This document shows, piece after piece, positions 23,660 to 31,535 of a stretch of 64,000 bases of DNA. The DNA is taken from contig NZ_LDJX01000001.1 of the NCBI RefSeq assembly GCF_001306415.1, positions 124,001 through 188,000 of the forward strand, written 5' to 3'. A model generated the notes under the pieces. That model searched no databases and was not told the DNA's origin. It saw only the letters and a program-made list of their open reading frames with translations. A program made the position numbers and the translations under genes. The DNA is from Croceitalea dokdonensis DOKDO 023. GTDB taxonomy: Bacteria; Bacteroidota; Bacteroidia; Flavobacteriales; Flavobacteriaceae. How positions within the stretch are numbered: the first letter of the stretch is position 1; every line of letters begins with the position of its first letter.

Positions 23660-25402
23660 ATGAAAAAAAATCTTTTACTTGTTTTGTTGATTTGCTGCTG
23701 CGTGGGCCTCACCTACAGCCAACAGCGTACGGTCAAGGGTAAGGTTACCGATGGTAAGAACCCCATAGAAGATGTTGTGGTACGCATATTGGACAAGGAT
23801 GGTATCGTAACAAATACGGATAAAACCGGATTTTATGAGATTGCAGTCTCCACCGGGGACAAAATTGAATTCAAGTATATGGGAATGAAGACGGTTACCA
23901 TACTTGTGGAAGAAGTTACAAGAATTCTGAACCCTATTTTAATACCGGAAATCACCGAACTGGACGAAGTAGTGGTGCGTAAAAGCCGAAGAAAATCGCA
24001 AGCTGACCTCGCCAGGGAGTATAAAACAAATACCGCTATCATTAAAACAGCCTATGGTTATTTAAATGCCCATTCTGCTCCCGGAGGCGTTCGTATGATG
24101 AGTGAAGACCAGATTATACCCGGTAACTTATGCGTTTTAAACCTTTTACGAAATTATTTTCCTGGAGTAAGCGTTCAAGGAGATTGTTTTTCGGGCGGCA
24201 CAGTATATGTAAGGGGGTTTAATAGTTTTGCGTCACGAAATGGAGCTATTTTTGATATTGATGGTCTCATTGTGGTAGAAGCACCTATATGGTTAGATTT
24301 AGCCAACATCAAAAGAATAGCCGTTTTAAATAATCTCGCAAACACGGTAAAGTATGGTGGTCTTGGAAATGGCGGGGTTATCGTAATCAATACAATAGCT
24401 GGGAATCATTCGCCCACGCAAGTAATCGATTATGCCAGACTTAAAAACAACTTTTACCAAGGCGATGCGCTGGGTGGCGAAAAGCTGCGTGTCAACTGGC
24501 CCACCTACAAAAAAGAGCTATATGCGTCCACCAACCTGGACGAGGCAAAAATGGTATACCAAAAATACGCTCCAACCTACTCAAACTCACCCTATTTTTT
24601 TATGGACGTAAAGCGGTACTTTGATGAAATTGGGGATGAGGATTTTTCTGAACGCATAGTAGCGGATAATTTCCGTTTGTTTGACGGTAATCCGGTACTT
24701 TTAAAAGCCTTGGCCTACCAGTATGAGGCACAGGGCAACCATGCATCGGCCAACGAGCTCTATAAAGAGGTGTTCCTGCTGCGCCCCAACTATGCCCAAA
24801 GCTATTTGGATATGGCCAACAGTTATCGCGATCTTGTCCGCCCCCAACAGGCGGCCGCCATCTATGCCCGTTATGGTTATTTGGTTGAGAAAGGTTTTAT
24901 GGAGCAGGATACGGTAATGTTTGCACCAATCATGAATCGCGAGTTCAATAATCTACTGGCCTTGGAGCGCGATGCCGTTGTAAAGACCAGCAAGCGCAAC
25001 AAGCTTTACGTTGCCGAAGAAGATTTCAAGGGCACGCGTTTGGTCTTCGAGTGGAACGATAGTGAGGCGGAATTCGACCTGCAATTCGTGAATCCCGAGA
25101 ATCAATATCATATTTATAAACATAGCCTTGCGGACAATGATGAAACAATTGAACGTAACAAAGAGTTTGGATATAGCATAACAGAAGAGTTCATAGACGA
25201 AGCCTTGCCAGGGACATGGCTTGTCAATATCAAATATCACGGAAATAAAAGTTTAACACCTACATACCTTAAAGCCACGGTATACCATAATTATGGTGAG
25301 GTATCCCAGCGCAAGGAGGTAAAGGTGTTCAAGCTTACCCTTAAAGACGTGAACCAAGAGCTCTTTAGGGTACAGACTGCAAAGGGCATCGTGATGAGAT
25401 AA
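23660..25402 (+). CDS. barrel-less plug/TPR envelope protein, copy C
   Basis: A 580-residue paralogue with the same order: signal peptide, regulatory-like domain (nearly the same start as B), plug-like domain (NYFPGVSVQGDCFSGG, VYVRGFNSFASRN, AIFDIDGLIVVE, VKYGGLGNGGVIVINT), TPR-like helices and C-terminal beta domain. It is a patchwork. 24450-24598 and 24716-24830 are almost the same as B, while 24599-24715 and about 25095-25285 are divergent and AT-rich; near-identity to the other copies returns for the last 110 or so bases. The divergent 25095-25285 part changes DGSLPGTWQVNVRYHG to DEALPGTWLVNIKYHG. Function unknown. Confidence 0.8.
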   Translation: MKKNLLLVLLICCCVGLTYSQQRTVKGKVTDGKNPIEDVVVRILDKDGIVTNTDKTGFYEIAVSTGDKIEFKYMGMKTVTILVEEVTRILNPILIPEITELDEVVVRKSRRKSQADLAREYKTNTAIIKTAYGYLNAHSAPGGVRMMSEDQIIPGNLCVLNLLRNYFPGVSVQGDCFSGGTVYVRGFNSFASRNGAIFDIDGLIVVEAPIWLDLANIKRIAVLNNLANTVKYGGLGNGGVIVINTIAGNHSPTQVIDYARLKNNFYQGDALGGEKLRVNWPTYKKELYASTNLDEAKMVYQKYAPTYSNSPYFFMDVKRYFDEIGDEDFSERIVADNFRLFDGNPVLLKALAYQYEAQGNHASANELYKEVFLLRPNYAQSYLDMANSYRDLVRPQQAAAIYARYGYLVEKGFMEQDTVMFAPIMNREFNNLLALERDAVVKTSKRNKLYVAEEDFKGTRLVFEWNDSEAEFDLQFVNPENQYHIYKHSLADNDETIERNKEFGYSITEEFIDEALPGTWLVNIKYHGNKSLTPTYLKATVYHNYGEVSQRKEVKVFKLTLKDVNQELFRVQTAKGIVMR

Positions 25403-25449
25403 GGAAAAAGTAGAACCAGCGCCGACTTCCGGCTGTAAAAACGTTGACC

Positions 25450-27333
25450 ATGAAAAAAATCATATTTATTTTTATAATAACCTGCTTTGGCATGGTCTGG
25501 ACCTATGGCCAACAGCGCACGGTAAAGGGTAAGGTTACCGATGGTAAGAACCCTATGGAAGATGTTGTCGTTGGTATTTTGGACAAGGATGGTATCATAA
25601 CAAATACGGATCAGAAAGGCTTCTATTCCTTAGCCGCAGTTCCTGGCGATGTACTAACCTTTTCTTTTTTAGGGATGCTACCAATCCAGATTGTTGTTGA
25701 AGATGTCACTAGAATATTAAACGTGACCATGGTTCCGGACATCAATGCTCTTGACGAGGTAACGGTTAAGGGTAGCAGGCGACTTTCGCAACAGGCTATT
25801 GAGGAACAGTACAATTTTAGGGGAAATATTATACGTACAGCCTTTGGATATATTGATGCGGAAAGGGCATCTGGGAGTATCCGTTTTCTCCAAGAAAAAG
25901 ATATCCGTTCGGTCAACCTTGGGATACTGGAACTGCTGCAGAACAGATTTCCCGGGGTCCAAGTATATGGGAGTACGATTGGTGCACGGGATTTATCGAC
26001 CACCTTGGCCTCTAGTACTTCTAGGATAAGTGGAGACGATGCGGCAGCAGAAAACGGAACCAATGATCAATCCAATAATTTAGCAGGCAATAACCCAGTT
26101 ACAAGATCCAATCGGCGTTCTGAGGGTCCCGCAGTGTTTATCCGGGGATTTTCTTCCATACAGAGCCCTCAGCCCGCAATTTTTGACATCGACGGTCAGG
26201 TTTTTGTTGATGTTCCCATTTGGCTGGACGTGAACAACATAAAACGTTTGGCCATACTCAACAATCTGGCGACCACAACGCAGTATGGTGCTCTTGGAGC
26301 GGGCGGTGTAGTGGTCATCAATACGATTGCGGGCAACACGGCTCCTAAACAGGTCGTGGACCAAGCACGGTTGCGCAATAATTTTTACCAAGGCGATGCG
26401 CTGGGTGGCGCAAAACTGCGTGCCAACTGGCCCACCTACAAAAAAGAGCTATATGCGTCCGCCAACCTGGACGAGGCAAAAATGGTATACCAAAAATACG
26501 CTCCAACATACTCAAACTCGCCCTATTTCCTTATGGACGCCCAGGCGTACTTTGTGGAAAAGGGAGACAACGCCTATGCGGAGAAGGTGGTTGCGGACAA
26601 CGGCACGTTGTTGGAGGGCAACCCTGTCCTGCTCAAGGCCTTGGCCTACCAGTATCAGGCACAGGGCAACCATGCATCGGCCAATGAGCTCTATAAAGAA
26701 GTGTTCCTGCTGCGCCCCAACTATGCCCAAAGCTATTTGGACATGGCCAACAGTTACCGCGACCTTGGCCGCGCGAAACAGGCGGCGGCGATATATGCCC
26801 GCTATGAGTACCTGCTTCAGGAAGGGTTTATGGAGTCGGACAGCATCACCTTGGCCCCAATGATGGACCGGGATTTCAACAATTTGCTGGCCTTGCAGCG
26901 CGATGCTGTGCTGGACGGCAAGAAGCGTAAGTCTGTCTATGTGGCCGAGGACAGTTTCAAGGGCACGCGTTTGGTTTTTGAGTGGAACGATGGGGAGGCG
27001 GAGTTCGACCTTCAGTTCGTGAACCCCGAGGGGCAGTACAGCCTTTGGAAGCACAGTTTGGCGGACAATGAGGCACTGATAGGGCGGGAAAAGGACTTTG
27101 GTTACAACATGACCGAAGAGCTGATAGACGGCTCGCTGCCCGGGACCTGGCAGGTGAACGTGAGGTACCACGGCAACAAGAGCCTGACCCCAACCTACCT
27201 AAAGGCCACGGTATACCACAATTATGGTGAGGTATCCCAGCGCAAGGAGGTGAAGGTGTTCAAACTTACCCTAAAGGACGTGAACCAAGAGCTCTTTAGG
27301 GTACAGACCACAAAGGGTATTGTGATGAGATAA
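25450..27333 (+). CDS. barrel-less plug/TPR envelope protein, copy D
   Basis: A 627-residue paralogue and a clear mosaic. The start of the mature part resembles copy C (ILDKDGI.TNTD). The plug-like domain resembles copy A, including FGYIDAERASGSIRFLQEKD and GSTIGARDLS. From about residue 286 to the end it is almost identical to copy B. Relative to A it has about 30 extra Ser/Asn/Thr-rich residues inside the plug-like domain (around residues 185-220), a likely exposed loop. The start is ATG 25450; a TTG at 25444 is also in frame. It lies 4 bases ahead of the fifth gene, so those two are probably co-transcribed. Function unknown. Confidence 0.8.
   Translation: MKKIIFIFIITCFGMVWTYGQQRTVKGKVTDGKNPMEDVVVGILDKDGIITNTDQKGFYSLAAVPGDVLTFSFLGMLPIQIVVEDVTRILNVTMVPDINALDEVTVKGSRRLSQQAIEEQYNFRGNIIRTAFGYIDAERASGSIRFLQEKDIRSVNLGILELLQNRFPGVQVYGSTIGARDLSTTLASSTSRISGDDAAAENGTNDQSNNLAGNNPVTRSNRRSEGPAVFIRGFSSIQSPQPAIFDIDGQVFVDVPIWLDVNNIKRLAILNNLATTTQYGALGAGGVVVINTIAGNTAPKQVVDQARLRNNFYQGDALGGAKLRANWPTYKKELYASANLDEAKMVYQKYAPTYSNSPYFLMDAQAYFVEKGDNAYAEKVVADNGTLLEGNPVLLKALAYQYQAQGNHASANELYKEVFLLRPNYAQSYLDMANSYRDLGRAKQAAAIYARYEYLLQEGFMESDSITLAPMMDRDFNNLLALQRDAVLDGKKRKSVYVAEDSFKGTRLVFEWNDGEAEFDLQFVNPEGQYSLWKHSLADNEALIGREKDFGYNMTEELIDGSLPGTWQVNVRYHGNKSLTPTYLKATVYHNYGEVSQRKEVKVFKLTLKDVNQELFRVQTTKGIVMR
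26305..27330 (+). repeat. about 1-kb block shared with copy B (second instance)
   Basis: Counterpart of 22585-23610. Differences are scattered single bases, denser in the last 30 bases before the stop, where D carries TAA and B carries TAG. Confidence 0.9.
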
Positions 27334-27337
27334 GGAA

Positions 27338-28495
27338 ATGGGGAAAAAGACTTTGCTTACTTTGGTGCTTGGCCTCTTGATGCTTTTTCAATTGAGCGGG
27401 CAAACGGTTTTTAAAGGGCGCGTACTTGATGATACCACTAGAGAGCCAATACCGTACGTAAACATTGGTATTGTTGATTTAGGCATAGGAACCGTAAGTG
27501 ATGAAGAAGGGTTTTTTTTAATGAAGTTTAACGCAAACAAGCTTCCGCCTTTGACCACTATCTTGTTTTCTGCCTTGGGCTACGAAACCCTAAATTTTCC
27601 AATAACCAAAATCAGCGAACAAGGAATCGCAAATCAAGATATTTTATTGGTTCCGAAAGCGCTGGAACTCAATGAAGTGGTTGTATCCAATAAGGGAGAA
27701 GAATTTATACGAGATAACGTGGGCTATCGAAATTTTGGTGAGAGAAGCTACGGATACTGGAAAGATAATGTGGCAGAAGGGGGGGAGTTGGCCACTCGGG
27801 TTGTTGTTAAGGATGGATTGCGGAAGTTAGAGCAGCTGTCATTTCAAGTATGGCATAATCCATCAGATAGTCTATTGCTGCGAGTGAATGTTTATGATGA
27901 CGATGGAGGCATATCTAGATTGCCGGGAACACCGCTCAACAAGTCGGGCAAAAGTATTTTTTGTACCATAAAAAAGTCTAAGGAAGGAACTAACGAGTTG
28001 GTAAAGGTAGATTTAAAACCTTATGACATTTATGTTACCGATGATTTTATCATCTCTTTGGAGCTGCTAGAGGTTTATGGCCCTACTGCCTTAGGTTTGG
28101 TAATACCCGCTGCCTTTAACCAATATGGAAGTTATAGAAGGTATTCCAGTCAAGATAAATGGGTCAAGTTTACGGATACCAATATGGCATATTATGTAGA
28201 GTCCAGTTTATTGGTGAGTAAGAAGCAAGCGGAGCGTTTTCAACGAAAATTAGAGCGGAAAGAAAAAAAATCACCCACGATTGCCGGTTTTGCCATTTCT
28301 AAGGGAAAAATGATTCCTAAGGTTACCGTCATTAATAACGATACCGGAGAATCTACAAAGACCGATGCCCAAGGCAGGTACCGTTTGGCAGCACAGAAGA
28401 AGGATATTATTATTTTTAGAAAGGAGGGCTACAAGGACCTTAACCTTATCGTTGGTGAAAAGCCTACAATGAATGCCCGTTTACAAGAACAATAG
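27338..28495 (+). CDS. exported protein with two carboxypeptidase-regulatory-like domains
   Basis: A 385-residue exported protein: signal peptide about 1-21; an N-terminal regulatory-like domain about 24-115 (FKGRVLDDTTREPIPYVNI, then ALELNEVVV); a central beta-rich region about 150-290; a charged helix (RFQRKLERKEKK); and a second short regulatory-like fold at about 310-380 (GFAISKGKMIPKVTVIN, then DAQGRYRLAA). It has no plug and no TPR, so it is related to copies A-D only through the first domain. The 4-base spacing behind copy D suggests it belongs to the same unit. Function unknown; a role as accessory or anchor of the array proteins is a guess from position. It converges with the carboxylase gene. 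Confidence 0.7.
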   Translation: MGKKTLLTLVLGLLMLFQLSGQTVFKGRVLDDTTREPIPYVNIGIVDLGIGTVSDEEGFFLMKFNANKLPPLTTILFSALGYETLNFPITKISEQGIANQDILLVPKALELNEVVVSNKGEEFIRDNVGYRNFGERSYGYWKDNVAEGGELATRVVVKDGLRKLEQLSFQVWHNPSDSLLLRVNVYDDDGGISRLPGTPLNKSGKSIFCTIKKSKEGTNELVKVDLKPYDIYVTDDFIISLELLEVYGPTALGLVIPAAFNQYGSYRRYSSQDKWVKFTDTNMAYYVESSLLVSKKQAERFQRKLERKEKKSPTIAGFAISKGKMIPKVTVINNDTGESTKTDAQGRYRLAAQKKDIIIFRKEGYKDLNLIVGEKPTMNARLQEQ

Positions 28496-28510
28496 TTTTT
28501 TTAAAAACTA
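28493..28510. terminator. AT-rich palindrome overlapping two convergent stop codons
   Basis: TAGTTTTT (28493-28500) and AAAAACTA (28503-28510) form a perfect inverted repeat. The left TAG is the stop of the gene at 27338 and the right CTA is the stop of the minus-strand carboxylase gene. It may work as a weak bidirectional terminator; there is no GC stem, so confidence is modest. Confidence 0.4.
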
Positions 28511-30136
28511 CACCTGCAATACCCCAAGGTTAAACGCTTTTTCAATTGGCGCATGGTTGGCCGCCTCTATACCCATGGAAATCCATTTTCTAGTCGACAA
28601 GGGGTCAATAATGGCATCGGTCCATAGTCTTGCAGCGGCATAGTAGGGGGATACTTGTTGATCATATCGTCCTTTAATCCGTTCAAAAAGTGCTTTTTCC
28701 TTTTCCGCAGTAATTTTTTCCCCTTTTTTTTCCAATGATGCCTTTTCAATTTGTAAAAGGACCTTCGCGGCAGAGTTGCCGCTCATCACGGCCAATTCCG
28801 CACTTGGCCAAGCCACTATTAATCTTGGGTCGTAGGCCTTGCCACACATGGCGTAGTTTCCTGCTCCGTAACTATTTCCTATCACCACCGTAAATTTTGG
28901 AACCACGGAATTACTCACGGCATTCACCATTTTTGCCCCATCTTTAATGATGCCGCCATGTTCACTTTTACTACCCACCATAAAACCCGTCACATCCTGT
29001 AAGAAGACCAGCGGAATCTTTTTTTGATTGCAGTTGGCAATAAAGCGCGTTGCTTTATCAGCGGAATCAGAATAAATTACCCCCCCAAACTGCATCTCAC
29101 CCTTTCCATTTTTCACCACCTTACGCTGGTTGGCCACAATGCCAACGGCCCATCCGTCAATTCTGGCGTATCCGGTCAGCAATGTTTTTCCATAATCTTC
29201 TTTATACTGTTCAAAATCAGAATTGTCCACTAGGCGTTTTATAATTTCCAACATATCATATTGGTCAGACCTTGAGGCGGGGAGCAAACCGTAAATATCA
29301 CCTTGGTTTTCTTTTGGCTTTTGGGCTTTTGTGCGGTTAAATCCAGCTTTTTCAAAATCGCCAATTTTACCCATAATACTTTTTATGGTGGTTAGTGCAT
29401 CCTTGTCGTCTTTGGATTTATAATCCGTAACCCCGCTAATTTCGCAGTGGGTCGTAGCGCCACCTAAGGTTTCGTTATCAATACTTTCCCCAATGGCCGC
29501 CTTTACCAAATAACTTCCGGCAAGAAAAATACTACCGGTCTTGTCTACTATTAAGGCTTCATCACTCATAATGGGCAAATAAGCCCCGCCAGCCACGCAA
29601 CTTCCCATGACTGCAGAAATTTGGGGAATTCCCTTGCTGCTCATAACGGCATTATTTCTGAATATCCTACCAAAATGTTCCTTGTCAGGAAAAATTTCAT
29701 CCTGCATGGGCAGGTATACCCCAGCACTGTCCACCAAATAAATAATGGGGAGCCTATTTTCAATGGCAATTTCCTGCGCCCTTAAATTTTTCTTTCCCGT
29801 TATGGGAAACCAAGCACCTGCTTTTACCGTGGCGTCATTGGCCACCACGATGCATTGCTTGCCCTGCACATGACCTATTTTTAAGACGACACCTCCAGAA
29901 GGGCAACCACCATGTTCTGGATACATGCCTTCTCCGGCAAAGCCACCTATTTCAATACTTTCGGCATCATTGTCAAGCAAAAAGGCAATGCGCTCCCTTG
30001 CCGTCATCTTGCCTTTGGCGTGGTGCTTTTCTATACGGCCCTTTCCGCCACCCAATTTAATTTTTGCAAATCGGTTGCGAACTTCAGAAAGTTTGAGTTT
30101 ATTGTGATCTTCGTTTTTATTGAATTTGATATCCAT
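28508..30136 (-). CDS. acyl-CoA carboxylase, carboxyltransferase (beta) subunit
   Basis: A 542-residue biotin-dependent carboxylase beta subunit with two crotonase-fold halves. Visible segments are KMTARERIAFLLD, YPEHGGCPSGGVV, DSAGVYLPMQDEIFPDKEHF, GSCVAGGAYLPIMSDE in the N half, and FLQDVTGFMVGSKSEHGGI and GNSYGAGNYAMCGKAYDP in the C half. The HGGCPSGGV and FPDKEHFGRIF wording is closest to methylcrotonyl-CoA carboxylase-type subunits (leucine breakdown), though propionyl-CoA use is possible. No alpha (biotin) subunit is encoded nearby, so the partner must lie elsewhere. It is divergent from the oxidoreductase gene at 30201. Confidence 0.9.
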   Translation of the reverse strand: MDIKFNKNEDHNKLKLSEVRNRFAKIKLGGGKGRIEKHHAKGKMTARERIAFLLDNDAESIEIGGFAGEGMYPEHGGCPSGGVVLKIGHVQGKQCIVVANDATVKAGAWFPITGKKNLRAQEIAIENRLPIIYLVDSAGVYLPMQDEIFPDKEHFGRIFRNNAVMSSKGIPQISAVMGSCVAGGAYLPIMSDEALIVDKTGSIFLAGSYLVKAAIGESIDNETLGGATTHCEISGVTDYKSKDDKDALTTIKSIMGKIGDFEKAGFNRTKAQKPKENQGDIYGLLPASRSDQYDMLEIIKRLVDNSDFEQYKEDYGKTLLTGYARIDGWAVGIVANQRKVVKNGKGEMQFGGVIYSDSADKATRFIANCNQKKIPLVFLQDVTGFMVGSKSEHGGIIKDGAKMVNAVSNSVVPKFTVVIGNSYGAGNYAMCGKAYDPRLIVAWPSAELAVMSGNSAAKVLLQIEKASLEKKGEKITAEKEKALFERIKGRYDQQVSPYYAAARLWTDAIIDPLSTRKWISMGIEAANHAPIEKAFNLGVLQV

Positions 30137-30200
30137 GCTGCAGGTACTACAATTGTTTGGAGTTAAAGATAAGCAGTTAAAATGATTACTTTTAAAGCCT

Positions 30201-31184
30201 ATGATAGATAAAATACGCTGGGGAATAATAGGTCCCGGAAAGATTGCGGAAAACTTTGCAAACGATTTAAAGTTGGTAGATGATGCGGTATTGACAGGGG
30301 TTGCCTCCAGAGACCCGGAACGCGCTAAGCAGTTTTCCCAAAAATTCGATATTCCACATTTTTTTGAAGGTTATGATGCCCTTTTCAATAGCAATTTGGT
30401 GGATGCCCTTTATATTGCCACACCCCATACGTTTCACAAAGAGCTAGCCATACGGGCAATGCAGGCTGGAAAGCATGTGCTGTGTGAAAAGCCCATGGGC
30501 ATTAACTCAAAAGAGGTTGCTGAGATGATTGCTGCCGCAAAGCAGAATAACGTTTTTTTTATGGAAGCTTTATGGACGCGCTTTAACCCTACAATTCTAG
30601 CGGTAAAGCAGCTCGTAGACAACGGAACCTTGGGTGATTTGGGGTACGTTAATGCCGATTTTGCTTTTTATGCTATGGATAAACCTCTTACTTCAAGATT
30701 GTTCGATTTAAATTTAGGAGGTGGAACCATATTGGACATTGGAATTTACCCTGTGTTCTTGGCGTATCTTTTTTTAGGAATGCCTAGGGCCATTAAGTCG
30801 GTTTCTGATTTTAATCCTACTGGAACGGAGATACAGACCTCGGTCATTTTCCAATATGATAACGCCCATGCCGTTTTGAACAGCAGCTTTAGATATAACT
30901 CCAGGATGAGTGCGGAAATTGCAGGTACTAAGGCAGCAGTTACCTTACTCCCCAGGTTTCATGAGACACAAGGTTATGACCTATATATTAATGACGAAGT
31001 GACACGGGTAAACCTACCTACCATAGGCAAGGGATACAGTTATGAAATAATGGAAGTAAACCGTTGCTTAAAATCCGGAACTTTGGAAAGTTCCCTTTGG
31101 TCTCACAAAAATAGTACAGATTTGATGCTGCTTTTGGACAAAGTCCGAGAAATTGGAGGGGTTAAATTTCCATCGGAAACCTAA
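30201..31184 (+). CDS. Gfo/Idh/MocA-family oxidoreductase
   Basis: A 327-residue NAD(P)-dependent dehydrogenase. The Rossmann motif WGIIGPGKIAENFANDL is at residues 7-23, the conserved Glu-Lys-Pro is in VLCEKPMGIN near residue 96, and LGGGTILDIGIYPVFLAYLFLG matches the C-terminal alpha/beta domain with its Asp/His-type active region. It resembles trans-1,2-dihydrobenzene-1,2-diol dehydrogenase-like members. The substrate is probably a sugar or cyclitol but cannot be read from sequence. The gene stands alone between the divergent carboxylase and a small membrane-protein gene. Confidence 0.88.
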   Translation: MIDKIRWGIIGPGKIAENFANDLKLVDDAVLTGVASRDPERAKQFSQKFDIPHFFEGYDALFNSNLVDALYIATPHTFHKELAIRAMQAGKHVLCEKPMGINSKEVAEMIAAAKQNNVFFMEALWTRFNPTILAVKQLVDNGTLGDLGYVNADFAFYAMDKPLTSRLFDLNLGGGTILDIGIYPVFLAYLFLGMPRAIKSVSDFNPTGTEIQTSVIFQYDNAHAVLNSSFRYNSRMSAEIAGTKAAVTLLPRFHETQGYDLYINDEVTRVNLPTIGKGYSYEIMEVNRCLKSGTLESSLWSHKNSTDLMLLLDKVREIGGVKFPSET

Positions 31185-31242
31185 TTTTCCAAGGTGTATT
31201 CTTTAATTTTTACGATATTTGATTCTTCACTAAACCAAAGAC

Positions 31243-31425
31243 ATGGGAATGAACAAAAATACGGTGTTGGCGTATGCGACATGGATAATGATAATCGTAG
31301 GATTTAGTCTCATAGGCCTTGGAGCCTTTAGGTATTATGAAGTTGCCGGCTATGGCTTTGCTGCCGTTGGGGTTGGCTTTTTAGCAGTAGCCTGGGTCTT
31401 TAACGCGTTAAAGGGCAGGGTCTAG
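31243..31425 (+). CDS. small membrane protein, CAL67264-like
   Basis: A 60-residue protein with two transmembrane helices (about 9-27 and 34-53) joined by a short FRYYEVAGYGF turn and ending in ALKGRV. The pattern MNKNTVLAYATWIMII ... GYGFAAVGVGFLAVAWVFNALKGRV matches, from memory, a small flavobacterial membrane protein family called CAL67264. No function is known to me. The gene sits 110 bases ahead of ettA. Translation may start at the ATG at 31243 or at the second ATG, two codons later. Confidence 0.7.
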   Translation: MGMNKNTVLAYATWIMIIVGFSLIGLGAFRYYEVAGYGFAAVGVGFLAVAWVFNALKGRV

Positions 31426-31535
31426 ATAATGCCCGCAGCGCACTGGGGAAATATCCTTGCTGTTTTTGTGGGTTGGCATTAATTGGACTTGCACTCAAAT
31501 TTTATTCCTAAAGATCACATTTTAAATGTATAGAT

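Noticed and set aside
20028-28495. Polysaccharide utilisation locus (SusC/SusD) reading of the array
   Set aside because: There is no beta-barrel, no SusD-like lipoprotein and no glycoside hydrolase or sulfatase in or beside the array.
20028-28495. Transposon or IS origin of the tandem copies
   Set aside because: No transposase, terminal inverted repeats or target duplications are visible; homologous recombination between copies is sufficient.
28508-30136. Acetyl-CoA carboxylase AccD for fatty-acid synthesis
   Set aside because: The length of 542 residues with both transferase halves and the HGGCPSGGV segment fit the methylcrotonyl/propionyl type, not the shorter AccD.
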